A stretch of 64,000 nucleotides of DNA, taken from Lichtheimia corymbifera B2541. Lineage: Eukaryota; Mucoromycota; Mucoromycetes; Mucorales; Lichtheimiaceae. The notes beneath the pieces were generated by a model. The model was given only the letters and a program-made list of their open reading frames with translations, made no database searches and was not told the origin of the DNA. Location of the stretch: assembly GCA_000697475.1 (NCBI GenBank), contig JNEU01001114.1, positions 1-64,000 on the forward strand, given 5' to 3'. A program made the position numbers and the translations under genes. Shown in pieces: positions 11,631-23,004 of this stretch. Each line of letters opens with the position of its first letter. Position 1 is the first letter of the stretch.

Positions 11631-12080
11631 TAAAAAGTAGTAAAGGGGGGAAAAGGGGAGAGAGGAAAGAGAAAGAAAGGTTGAAGTAATATGTAATACA
11701 AGTTCGATTTCACGTTAGTCAGTGTTCCTATAGCTGTGTGGGGAAAAGACCGAATTCAGCAACTCAGATCCCTTTCTATAAACATGTGCTTTTGTGAATA
11801 TACCCATCGCTCAATGGAAGTCAGTTGACCAACTACAATCCTGCATATATAAAAGGGCATAACCAGCACTCTGGAATCCATTGTTTATACATTAGCATTG
11901 CTCCTTCTATACATGCATCCTGCACTTTCAACCCATTTTTCTCACGCAAACATATCCACAGCGGATAGCCCCATAAAAATCATCCTCGGAAACACGGAAT
12001 CAAAGCCATTCAATAAAATCGACCCACAATTGTATTGGCAACCATTATCTCTTTATAGTTTATAATAATGCACCTCCTTT
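11631..12080. other. Intergenic: promoter of 10310-11630 and 3' flank of EMC7
   Basis: 450 bp containing a TATAAAAGG-like stretch near 11847 on the plus strand and purine-rich runs just upstream of 11630. No coding frame is supported. Confidence 0.5.
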
Positions 12081-13089
12081 TTATCGACGTTGTTGTTGCT
12101 GTCTATTTGGACTACCCGATTGTTGACCTCCACCTAGCATTTTAGCAAGACTAGGCATATCCGTCATCATCTTTTGTGCATCAGCTTGAGTCTGGGAAAT
12201 TTCCTTCAAAGCTTCCGGATCTATTATATATCAGTGGATGAATAACCATTCTCTCCTTCCCCAAACAACATATAAGTCAGGTGTTCATTACTTACCAAGG
12301 TTCTGCATCATTTTTGGCATTACGAGGAGCATCAATCCACTGACACCGAGCATCAAGAACATTGGATTCTTGAACAAACCAAAGACATTGAATCCTTGTC
12401 GTTGCTTTATCACGAGGATTAATACAATCATACATACATACACATGCTTCCTTATCCACTTACCATGAAATAATTGGCAACGGCCTTTGCACGGAGCTCC
12501 AATGGCTGCTCAACTGTGTACCCAGTCTTGTCCCAACTTTGGCCATAAATACTGTAAGCTGCCCGAGTCAATCCCTTCTCATTATCCACCTCTAAGCGAA
12601 GCTAAATCCATCAAAGTTAGCTTTGCTTGATCCCATGATACCTTAACCACCTGCCTGCATCTTACCTTGGGAAAAACATAATCAACCGATTGCACCTCTA
12701 ATAGATAGTTTCCAGGTTCAATATTGGAGCTGAGGCGTACATAGGGTGAATAACAGCTCGAGATGCCACGTGATTCAAAGACTTACAATTCAAACCTGCC
12801 GTTGGTCGTGATATGGGATGTGTATTTGCCACCATCAAGAAGCACTCGTGTGGATGGTCGTAACTGATTGATATCTATGATAGAGTAAGCATACTTTTGA
12901 TAGAGAAAGAAAGCGAGTGCATACAGGCATACCTGTGAGAATAGCGTTGGTTGCAATCGATCCAGCTACTGATGCAGCTTGACAGAATGCTACGAGACAA
13001 CTACGAATCGAGATGAGTGCTCTGCCATATCCCTTGATGGAGGATGCTCACACTGCAACGAAAAGGAGGAGGGCGATCGGATGGGTCAT
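12081..13089 (-). CDS. EMC7: ER membrane protein complex subunit 7 (EMC7)
   Basis: Seven small exons (13089-13052, 13000-12933, 12874-12787, 12729-12666, 12601-12464, 12404-12296, 12220-12081) encode 214 aa. Residues 1-22 are a signal peptide (MTHPIALLLFVAVCLVAFCQ). A beta-sandwich domain follows, containing VLLDGGKYTSHITTNGRFEF and PGNYLLEVQSVDYVFPKLRL, as in the DUF2012/EMC7 family. A single membrane span near residue 150 (FKNPMFLMLGVSGLMLLVMP) leads to a Gln/Arg-rich cytosolic tail. EMC inserts tail-anchored and multipass proteins into the ER; EMC7 is a peripheral lumenal-domain subunit. Frame is continuous over all six introns. Length is slightly below the usual ~240 aa. Confidence 0.9.
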
Positions 13090-13678
13090 AATTCCTGCAG
13101 CTTGATACTGTTACAAGTGCCTACTCATTAAATCCGCAATCCATATTGCTGCTCCCTGTGACGTGTCGTCCGAGTACCCAGCGGGCTTTGCATACAGGTG
13201 CTCACCGAAAAATGCAGCCTCTCGAAGATGATGTATGAACATGTCTCCACCTTTGGCTTACTTTGGTTCAAGAAAGAAACGCTGGATTGTAGACACTGAA
13301 AACTTGCCATCATCATCAGCTTCAAACGATCATTTTGGATGTATCTTTCCTCACCCAACATACTAAGATCTGTCCCGCCTCCGTTCAATCCTTCCCCTTC
13401 ACTCCTTTGCATTACCTCTCGAGATTTGCATTCTTCAACCTAATAAATGATGCGTAACATCATACCAGCCGTTCGTATACCATGTCACACACACAGTATT
13501 ACTATGTACACTATGCAAGTAAAAGGAAGGTGGAATGTGCTTAAAGAAAGTCTCCCAACGATCTCCAACACGAACAATGTATATCATTTCAACATGAGGT
13601 TTAATAAAACTTCAGTGAGCGTACGCGAACAAAATAAGGTGATAAGGGGATGTTAAATATGTATGGGGAAGGAGAACT
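13090..13678. other. Intergenic, no gene seen
   Basis: 589 bp upstream of EMC7 and downstream of the chitin deacetylase. Short frames here (for example 13128-13412 minus) lack protein-like composition. It presumably holds the EMC7 promoter. Confidence 0.55.
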
Positions 13679-15329
13679 CTAGCCTAAAAAGGTGAAGAAA
13701 AGGACGATAGCAAATAGAATACCGCTTGTTTGGTATGCTAATGGGACCTGGACATTTGCGGAAGAAAGCGATTTACCCGATGGTGATGTGCTATTGTTGA
13801 TATACTGCTCAAACGTAGGGAAGGTAATAGAGTCTTCAAGGTAAGGCTGGGTGATGTTCATGCAAGTAGCAACATCAGTGATATGCTTGTATGCATTCTT
13901 GATCTCGGGGTAGTGCTTCATAGCAAAGTCCATGGTCATATTGTTGATCTCATGCGAAAGAACGATATTTCCAGAGTTGGCAAAAGTGCCATTCTTTCCC
14001 ATGGTGATGAAATTCTCGTAATTTTGGTTGACAGTTTGCTCAGTAATACCAGGTTGAGTACCAGCAGCCCAATCATCTGTATCAAGATTCCAGAGAATAG
14101 CGGTGAAACCTAGCTGAGTAGCAATCCAACGTACACGATCATCAATATCACCAAGAGCCTATAGTGTCAAGGACATCATGTTAGTAAATGTGCTGGAGTA
14201 AGATACTGGCATGATGTGCAAAACATCCACTTACAGGTCGCCTAGAAACAATCAATTAGTAAAATAAATCAAAGAGTATACACCCGCCTTCTCAAAATCG
14301 ATACAAACCAATACTTGGGAGTAATGCCTGTTATATACTTGATGGCTTTTGCAGTGTAATACAACTCGGCAAGGATTTCTTGATTAGTCAAAGTGGTCAT
14401 CATTTTATGCGACCATGTGTGACCTGCAATATGATGACCATCTTTGACACCACGGAGTGCACCATAGGGCCATGCAACCACATTTGAGCCAATGTAAAAC
14501 ATGGCTAAGCAATGTACGTTAACACACAATCCCATTTGATGGTTATTGTTGATGATAGCACTTACAAGCTTTTTGGTTATTTTGCTCCAGGAGATCATAA
14601 AAGGCGTTGTGCGAGCAGTTTGGACCATCATCAAAAGTCTAGAATGTAAACAATTCATTATGACATGTTAATGATACCTTCAAGGAGATCAGTGGGACTA
14701 AAAAGAAGGGGGCAAGAAACGCGAGTGGATAGCAGTGATAGGGAGTCATTGCATCCAGGGGGAATAAAGACCAAAGGAGAAACCCAACGACAACTTACCA
14801 AACCCCATGTCTCAGGCTCAGGGCAATTCACAATGTCAGCGTTGATGTTTGGTTGCTTGGGCGTTGTACACTTGCTTGAGCTCCACCAGCAGTCAGGATC
14901 ACTGGGATCATAACCTGAATGAGAGATACGGGTGAGATGTCGTCGTCCAAGGCATTTCGATCCAATGCATGTTTATGTACCTTGCATATTTAAGCCGCCA
15001 TCGGGGGTGGTGGTACGGATTTGAGCCTTGGGGGCCTTTGTCCAGTCGATTGAGTTGTACAGATTTTGGAATTCCTGGGTTTGGTTCATGTTGTTGGAGG
15101 TAGCAATATCCCAAACGGTGGGCCATTCAGCCTTATTAATGGTGAATTCGCTATTGTAATATTGGCATTCGGTAGCTACATCCTTAGATTGGGTTTGTGG
15201 GATATCTGGAATCGAGATCTTTGTTGGATCATTGGTCTTGGTAGTTGAAAAATTGGTAGCAACATCTGCATGGGCGATATACACCACAAACGCAAGGATC
15301 GTGAAAAGGACGCTGTAGTCAAGGGCCAT
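13679..15329 (-). CDS. Chitin deacetylase, secreted and probably GPI-anchored
   Basis: Six exons (15329-14981, 14914-14799, 14638-14566, 14504-14309, 14241-14235, 14158-13679) encode 406 aa. There is a signal peptide (first ~22 residues), a Thr/Ser-rich N-terminal region, then a NodB/CE4 polysaccharide deacetylase domain: motif 1 TFDDGPN (~156), with the catalytic base and metal-binding Asp; motif 2 HTWSH (~211), two metal-ligand His; motif 3 WRPALGD (~245). The C-terminus is N-glycosylation-rich (NNSTS) and ends in a hydrophobic stretch (GILFAIVLFFTFLG) after a Ser-rich segment, fitting a GPI signal. CE4 enzymes convert chitin to chitosan in the wall. Motif 3 is split by a 7-nt exon. The upstream Met at 15380 is less likely because the signal peptide begins well at 15329. 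Confidence 0.92.
14235..14241 (-). other. 7-nt microexon in the chitin deacetylase
   Basis: The sequence GCGACCT lies between a CTAG acceptor and a GTAAGTGG donor. It completes W and encodes R-P of catalytic motif 3 (W-R-P-A-L-G-D). Without it the two flanking exons are joined out of frame. Flanking introns are 67 nt (14242-14308) and 76 nt (14159-14234). Confidence 0.8.
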
Positions 15330-17904
15330 GACTGGGGCAAAACAAATAAAGAGGAAGAAAGAGATACGGCAACGATACAATGATCAGTGGAAGAAATACA
15401 GCGCTAGTGGGCGATTGAGAGGAGAAAAAAAAGGAGATAAGGAAGACAAGGTAGAATCGCATGGCCCCCATTTATATTCCTTCAATCGGGGATTGCATAT
15501 CGCAGTAAGCTCAAAGGAGAAAATCGTAGATCATTCATCTCCATACTTGCATTGGTCGTCATCATCCAATGTGAGTGCCTATGAGAGCGGTAGCGCGGTG
15601 AAGCTAATCTTACTAGCCTGGATTTCGCAAATAACTCCAAACACGGGAACACGACAGCAGGCGCTCACAAATAGAAGCGATCTAATTATATCAGCTGGCT
15701 GTATTGATCGACAGTGTATATGTTTTGGTATGAATTCTGCACGCCATACTAGTCGTCTTTTCCACGTTTGGTTCGTCTTGGCACAACTATTCACTAGATT
15801 AGCACAGGTATGTTTTCTGCTTCTGCAAAACAGTGGCACACGACATGCAGTATCGTTGATGTGTTTATTCTCTCGAGGAGATATGGAGCTGCATATCCAA
15901 ATTGGAAAGTAAACTGCATTATAATGAACCCATTACTCACGTTTCCTTAACCCCCCGTGCTGATTCTTTCTCGGCACCAGCGACAGTTTTCACCTATATT
16001 TGGTCAAAAGCACTCTCTTTTATTCACCCTAACCTTCAGTGATTTGACATGTTAGATGCAACGCTTACATAGAAAAGGTACATCATGAAGGGTAATAACC
16101 ATTGGTGATATCTGAGGTGGCGAGAGGATCCATATTATCCTTGCGTTGTCAATGGGTCTGTATAGCATTGGCTAAACTCGACATTATGGGCTTGCATATG
16201 GCAGTAACGTGTCTTTGTTTTGCATTTCGAAATGGATCAAGACATGGGCACATTGTTATTTCGTTACGTTATACCATCCACAATGATCCACTTTTGGTCA
16301 CAGTGACATTATGGGGTGCCTTTTATTCATATTGATAAAGATAATGCCATAAAATTTAAGGAGATGGCACTATTCCAATAGTTGTTTTGGTTTTAGCATA
16401 ATGAAAAGGCGAGGTTCGATAATTGTATCGAGCAAGGCATGCTTCGGGCCACACAAAGTAAATCTTGTGAGTGTGGCATCGTTGTTGTTGTGGGGTCTAT
16501 GCTTTGGCCGATCGCCAACACAAATATTTTTAGCAACAAAGAATGCACTACTACTTTTCCATGGTACTCAGCTGGCGATTCTTTAGACACCATGGGAACC
16601 AACGCACCAATCCGCATACACGACAGCTGGGTCCATTGTCCCGTACTTTAATGCACGGTTTTATGGATGTGCTGTGGCAAAAAGAGAGAGAGCTGTGGCA
16701 TACAAGGTGGATCATTGGGTCACAAAAGAGTGGTGCAACAGCAGCCTGTTCCGTTTTCGGGAGTCGTTCCGTGTTGTGCAACAATGAAATGCGCATGTCA
16801 GGCGTTGTGTGTGTATGATGGCATGGCTTTTATGAGGTCCAAACAATGTTCATGGTGTGACAAACACAAAGCGTCATCACCGAGCAACCGCATTCTTTTG
16901 ATTTGGGAAGTTTGTAGTATTCATTCTTTATTACCCAGAGTACCAATGATGACGAATTTGTCGCTTGTTGACATGATGACAGGCATATGACAATCCATAT
17001 TGGTGAACGTCATATGCTGCAGCAAAGCTTTATCGAGTGAGATCATATGCTCTACAGGCTAGCTGCTTACTATTTAACTACATCCTACTGCACATATGGT
17101 GTTGCTACAATTAGATCTTTTGCTTTTTGAGATAGCCATGTAACAATGAATGTGATGTTATGGATGCTTTGTCATGAATGGGGAGGACAAAGACCCTGGA
17201 GTGAGGACCACGTGTGATCTCCTTGCTTGACTTCCTGGTGGCCTGGAATCATGAAACGGTGTGTAAATGGATTAGTAATTGATGGCAACGTACACCTAGA
17301 AAGAGGAAGCAATATGGACAATGTATGCGAATAAAGTGGATAATGTCAACATTGGATGAATAATGAATGCAATTGATTGTGGGATATGGATGACGCTCAT
17401 CATCATCCCGCAGCTGTTGTGGTGGGTGGGCTGGACTATTGACGATTCTTTACACTCCGAAGCTTCCTGGAAAAAAAAGGTCGGCCAGTCTGGTTGATCA
17501 ACCTTTGCTCTTGATTCCAAACGCGACGGACGCATCTGCAACACTTTTATTGGCAAGACGTCCTTGACGGGAACGATTCTTGGTGTATTTATCTCTTCAC
17601 ATATAATGCCCTTTGACCGCGTGCAAAGCAGTAATTAGTTCAATTGTACCATACCTCTTTGTCTTCGTCAGCACGCAGCAACCCCAACAAAAAGCAACCC
17701 ATTTGCAAACACACTCACACTCACACTCTCACCCACTCGCATCTGCATCTACTCTCAGTACTCACCACTCGCAATAACAACAACAACCTTCTCATTCTCC
17801 AACAACCCCCATTTACTCCCCACTTCCGAGTTCTCCACCCAACAACCAATCGACATCGTACACTCGGCTTGCCAACGATCTTTCAACAACAACTCCAATC
17901 AAAC
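15330..17904. other. Long intergenic region with the chitin deacetylase promoter
   Basis: 2.6 kb between divergent genes. A TATA-like ATATAAATGG (minus, about 15469-15478) lies ~140 bp before the deacetylase start. A pyrimidine- and ACTC-rich leader precedes the deubiquitinase start at 17905 (17700-17900). Frames here, including a 194-codon one at 15328-15912, run through promoter and signal-peptide DNA and do not look like proteins. I saw no RNA gene. Confidence 0.5.
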
Positions 17905-19983
17905 ATGCCATCGGAACGGGTAACGTATTCTATAGCTTGGATAGCCCTTGATACAGTGTATTGAATTATTGACTATAGGTAGTATTGCCGACCTTTGGGT
18001 TCGGTGATCTGTCTCGTGAGGAAATCAATGCTGTCCTTAGTCAAGCAGGTGTATCATTAGCACCGCCAAAGAAGGTATGAGGAAAGGATAAAGGTATGGA
18101 TGGGTTGATGTTCTAAGTGTGTGAGCATATTAGACTCCATTTGCCACTGGTGCCCGACCCAAGAAGCGATCTCATCAAAAACCACCAGCTATTCAAGAGC
18201 CATCCTCGACGACGACGACATTGTCATCGCCAGTAGCTCCAACACCTCCAGCATCAGCACCTGTGACAACTGTGACAACGCCTAAACCCAATGGAAATGT
18301 ATCCACGGCAGCAACGACGGTAGAAGAATCAGCACCGAAAGCCAATGGTATTCCTACACCGTCACCAGCACCTTCTACGGCATCATCTCCTGTGAACAAA
18401 GAAGCTGCTCCAAAAGCTAAGCCATCAAGTTGGGCAGCATTGTTACGAGCACCCAAAGAAAAGGAAGCCGCAGTCAAGAATAAAGCTACATCCAATGCAG
18501 CCACACCATTGTCTGCTTCCAAGGCAACCAATGTTGCTTCCAAGGCAGCTACTATGACGACATCTCAGCAACCACCCGCTGTGCAACCAAAGTTTATGGG
18601 CATTGCCGATATCATCAATCGCTATGAACCACGCTACGATGTACCACTCTTAGAACCTCGTGGCATGATCAACAACGTCAACACATGCTTCATGAACGTC
18701 ATTTTGCAGCCTTTATCCCATTGTCCACCATTTTACAATTTGCTAAAGACGATTGGAAACCATGTTGTGCACTCATTCAAGAGCAAGACACCATTGTTGG
18801 ATTCAATGATTGAGTTTGTGAATGAATTCCGACCCGAATCCACTGTGAACCCAGCTGATCACAATCCGGAACCTTATGGTGAACCCTTTGTGCCTGAATA
18901 CGTCTACGATGCTCTTCGCGGCCAAAAACGATTTGATTCATTAAGGGTATGTGTATGAATGATTATATTTTGGATCAACAAATTCACCATGGCTTTTTGT
19001 ACAGGGTCGTCAAGAGGATGCTGAGGAATTCCTGTGCTTTTTGTTGGACGGATTGCATGAAGAAATGGTTTCTGGTAGGTTTGTGGTTTGGGAAAAAAAG
19101 ATACAAAAGTCACTTACCATGTCATTTAGTTCTGAAGGAAAAGAAGCAGCAGGATGAAAAGGCAGCCAATGGCAATGGATGGGTTGAAGTGGGTCCCAAC
19201 AACAAAACAAGCAACTTGCAAGTGGTAAGTAACCGGATCAGGATCAGAGATTAGGGAGAATTGGGGACATGTCGGTAACAATGAATGAATGAATAGGCTG
19301 GATTTGATGAATCACCTATCAGCAAGCTCTTTGGAGGCAAGATGAGATCCACCTTACGCTGTCCAGGTGCCAAAGATTCGGTCAACCTTGAACCTTTCCA
19401 ATCGTTGCCTTTGGATATCCAACCTGAGAATGTGGAGTCGATCGAGGATGCTATCCGCAATATCACTGTCCCTGAAATCATGCACGATTTTATGTCTCCC
19501 AAAAAAGTGCGTGTTGAAGCTACCAAGCAAGTCTATCTGGAAACGCTACCACCTGTGCTTATCCTACACATGAAGCGATTTGTCTTTGATAACGTTGGTG
19601 GTGTACAAAAGTTGCAAAAGTCAGTCAAGTATGATTCTCAATTGACTATCCATCCCGAATGGATGACACCCGTACATCGATCAAGTACCCCGGCTACCTA
19701 TAAGCTATTTGGAAGTAAGTATACTTAAAGAATGGTTGTGGATGAAATCAAGGTGCACTGACGCATTTTTGTAATAGTTGTTTACCATCATGGTACCTCA
19801 GCTGGTGGTGGACATTATACTTGTGACATTCGAAGACAGAATGGTCAATGGTTGCACATCAACGACACCAATATCAAGCCACTTTCAGAACGAGACGTGC
19901 TATTGACCGATAAGAATACCCGAGCAATCGACACCATCCACACTGAGCAGACACCCTACATCCTCTTTTACATGAAAGCATGA
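17905..19983 (+). CDS. Ubiquitin carboxyl-terminal hydrolase, UBP3/USP10 type
   Basis: Seven exons (17905-17919, 17979-18074, 18134-18946, 19005-19074, 19130-19224, 19297-19714, 19778-19983) encode 570 aa. A disordered Ala/Pro/Thr/Lys-rich N-terminus (~1-165) precedes the USP domain. The Cys box is NNVNTCFMNVILQ (catalytic Cys ~222), the QQ-box equivalent is RQEDAEEFLCFLLDGL, and the His box GGGHYTCD (~513) with NDTNIKPL completes the triad. The segment GIADIINRYEP before the Cys box fits Ubp3/USP10. These enzymes remove ubiquitin from trafficking, ribosome and stress-granule substrates, usually with Bre5/G3BP. Length is short against yeast Ubp3 because the N-terminus is reduced. The first exon is only 15 nt. 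Confidence 0.92.
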
Positions 19984-20388
19984 CCTGTTTTTCTTTCGTT
20001 TTTGTTATAGTATTTGATCAAGGAATAGAAGTTTTAGATATGGGAATTGGTTTTGGAAATGTGATGTGCCATTCAAGGCCGTTTGAGGGGATATATATAT
20101 ATATATGGGTTCAAATGAAATATCGGGATTGTATTTACCGTCTATGCAGGGAATCAGGAAAAGGGTACATCTGTGATCAATGATGCAGCAGAGCCTAAGG
20201 GATACAAATCAAATATGAATTATTGAACAACAGAGTACATGTTCGTTAAATGCCAGGCTGGCCCAAACGTAATGGCTTTCAATCAACCCCACCCATCAAT
20301 ATTCGATATCACCCAACAGCCCAAAATGATCTCCATCTAAATTCAACTGTACATGTCTATTACAATAAATCAAAACGCCTTATCCTAA

Positions 20389-21442
20389 TTACTCGCTAGC
20401 TTTTGCTTGCTGGCCATTCTTATCCTCTCCCTTCTTCGAGTCCTTCGATCCTTCTTCATCCTTGTTTTCCTGCTGTGACCGATCACCATCGTACTGGATA
20501 TAATTTTTGCGATGTCGATGTGTGAATGATTTGTCATTGTTCCTGTAGACGTTTTGAATCATCTTGTAAAAGTAGCGGTAATAAAAGAGCAAGTTGTCGT
20601 AACGGCCATCGTCATAGCTGCCTTCCACCATTTCACCAAACTCGCGATAGACGTAATAAATGGCTTCAATGGTTGCCAAATGGTTCTCGCTCAATTGTTG
20701 AAACCGCCAAAAATGTGTTTTGCGTGGAGCAATGGTGACCTTTTGCATCTTATGGAGGACCTGTGTTTCCCGCACAATACGACTCGCTTGACGCCAAGTA
20801 CCATCAATGACAGTGATCCGATCATATGAATCGCGTGGTATATCTTTAAGCTGCTTGGCATCCTATCCACATAATTGTCAGCACATGATGATAATAAACC
20901 CATCTGACAACACTTACAGGACCAGGGAAAAGTAGCAACGATCTTTCTGGTTGTTCAAAATCAGGGATCTCACCCCAAGTATAAAAGTCGACATCATCCT
21001 CGGCAATCACCTTGGCATGTACAGCTGTGGACTTGCCATCGAGTTCTCTTTCATGCTTGATGCTATCAGCATGGATAGAGTTAGATGGATCGATATCATA
21101 CTTGTCAATAATACAACACATACACATTGAGTCGTACAGGAAGGTCGACTTTAGGTATTTCAGATCTCTCCATGCCAACCACATCGAAACATCGATAACA
21201 AAAGTATTTGACGGACTTTTTGCAGCGTGGACACTCGGAACGATCGGTCACAGTATCAAGAATGCTGTCGTCGTTGATCTTGAGATCGTCGAAAGGTGTA
21301 GCAACCTTGGCTCGTTTATTGCTCGGCTCGTTACTCTCTGGTGACTCAGGTCGCCGTGACTCAATCTCTAATGCGACTCTATGAGCGATTGGAAGTTGAA
21401 TGGCGTATGGCTGTTGCAGGATCGTTTACCTGTTGACGACAT
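20389..21442 (-). CDS. DTW-domain tRNA-uridine aminocarboxypropyltransferase (DTWD1-like)
   Basis: Four exons (21442-21430, 21376-21124, 21062-20918, 20862-20389) encode 294 aa. A zinc-knuckle-like pair C-x2-C and C-x2-C (CPRCKKSVKYFCYRC) precedes the catalytic domain, with KSTAVHAKVIA, SLLLFPGPDAKQL and the signature D-G-T-W-x-Q-A (VIDGTWRQASRIV). DTW proteins transfer the aminocarboxypropyl group of SAM to uridine to make acp3U in tRNA. C-terminal LSTIEAIYY-like residues are followed by an acidic/Lys-rich tail (about 45 aa) that is probably disordered. The first exon is 13 nt (M-S-S-T); only the second of two overlapping acceptors (AGAG before 21376) preserves frame. It diverges from SDHD across 78 bp. 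Confidence 0.87.
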
Positions 21443-21520
21443 TGGAATAAGTGAGGGAAAAGGAAGGAAGAGTTAGTCACGCGGATCCAAGCGGGAAAAC
21501 TGGCTGATATTTCATGCCGC
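21443..21520. promoter_or_regulatory. Compact 78-bp divergent promoter (DTWD1-like / SDHD)
   Basis: Only 78 bp separate the start codon of the minus-strand DTWD1-like gene (21442) from that of the plus-strand SDHD gene (21521). The transcripts must therefore share regulatory DNA, and their 5' leaders probably overlap each other or the opposite gene. No TATA box is evident. Confidence 0.7.
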
Positions 21521-22252
21521 ATGCGTACGACCCACCTCCTTCGTTTTAGCCCCCATGCAACCCATCTTGCGATTACGAACCCCATTGTACCGAATTCAAC
21601 CATGGATGCGCTCATGTAAGTAGGAGAAGGAAATGGATATCACCAAGTGTATTAAACATATTGTTGGAGGATTGGCTATATCAGATAGTACGCACCATAG
21701 CCCAGCCAGCGTTGGAAAGGATGCAACACGCGCCATCGTGAATCCACTAAACAAGCATTTAGATCACATGAGTAAGTATAAAAAGGCAACGTATGATTCA
21801 TCCATTCAAGCTCACTCAGTGATTGTTCATTAGAGGACAAGGGAGATGGTGATAGCAAGGACAAGGGACCTTCAACGACAACGACAACAACCACTGAGAA
21901 GGAGGCCTCTACTACAGAGGAAGGAGAACAAGGATATCAATATGGAACGTATCATTGGACACTAGAACGTGTATCTGCCGTGGCGTTGATTCCATTGATC
22001 ACGACACAGTTTGTGTATGGCGCACAACCTATCTGCGACGGATTATTGGGTGTGGTCTTGCCGTTTCACATCCACCTTGGCTTTGATTCATGTATCACCG
22101 ACTACCTTCCCAAACGCGAATATCCACGACTTCATAAGGCGGCAATGTGGACGCTTCGAGGATCTACGGCATTGGTCATGTGGGGCTGTTACGAGATCAA
22201 TACAAATGAAGTAGGATTAACAGAGATAGTACAGCGTTTGTGGTTAGCATAA
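21521..22252 (+). CDS. SDHD: Succinate dehydrogenase membrane anchor subunit (CybS)
   Basis: Three exons (21521-21615, 21689-21771, 21834-22252) encode 198 aa. The N-terminus (MRTTHLLRFSPHATH) is Arg/His/Ser-rich without acids, as in mitochondrial presequences. A Thr/Glu/Lys-rich linker precedes the conserved core: HWTLERVSAVALIPL (first membrane helix), then HIHLGFDSCITDYL (second helix, with the heme-ligand His and the Asp-Tyr of the ubiquinone site), then a third helix (LRGSTALVMWGCYEI). This subunit anchors complex II in the inner mitochondrial membrane. Shadow starts at 21511 and 21980 were rejected because they stop early or lack the presequence. Confidence 0.9.
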
Positions 22253-23004
22253 AGGAACATTTTTAAAATTGAAACATCTCTTTTTTTACCATGGTGGAAT
22301 GGTGTGGAACAACAAGCTAGGACATGTGATTATATGGCCCATGCATGAAAATATGTATGTGTGCTTGTGTATGTGTGACAACAACCCAAATTCGTAAATG
22401 AAGCGATATGCAGAAAGGAGTACTAAGATGATGCATATACAAATAATAATGCTGGTGTCTTTTTTACAGCTCTTTGTCCGAATATTCTTATAAATCTAAC
22501 TCTTTGTGGCGCATGTTGATGCATGTCGGGAATTGTGAGAAAGAGGAAGGATATAGACAAAGAACCTCTCCCATACATCTTGCATGTATAATAAGCAACT
22601 TCAATTCTCCTTCCCTCCCACCCCCCAATTCCTTGGCACAAGACCTCTCTCATCATCACAAGGGGAGAAGCATCCAAACGCACACTACATTTGGGTCTTA
22701 CCAATGATATGCTTGTTTAGGAAAAGCAAACGTACCGCAGAACACACATGATGCCATTGCTCTGTTTAGATTTTCCGCTTTGGATCAACAACCAACTTTT
22801 TTTTTGTTCTCTTTTAAAATCACATAGGATACAAGGAAGCTGGCATACAACAAGACCAAGTTGCTATATGTACACATGCGTAATATTATAAATGCTTGAG
22901 AGGCTACTCGCTTACTGTAAGTCTATATATACTATGCGTATGGGACATAAATCCCTATTTTGCCTATTCCTTTTTCGAGTTCAGGCCGTGAATATAGGGG
23001 ACTA
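22253..23004. other. Convergent intergenic region
   Basis: 752 bp between two convergent 3' ends (SDHD and the gene at 23005-24531), AT-rich with long T runs. No gene or structured RNA was recognised. Confidence 0.55.

Noticed and set aside
15328..15912. 194-codon plus-strand frame upstream of the chitin deacetylase
   Set aside because: It overlaps the signal peptide and TATA region of the minus-strand gene and has no domain-like composition.
16405..16440. tRNA-like B box (GGTTCGATA)
   Set aside because: No matching A box or cloverleaf arms around it.
17971..17984. Alternative acceptor four bases downstream in the deubiquitinase
   Set aside because: Using the second TAG would shift the frame; only 17979 is compatible with the protein.
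20088..20106. AT dinucleotide run as a regulatory element
   Set aside because: Simple-sequence repeat in the 3' flank of the deubiquitinase, with no sign of function.
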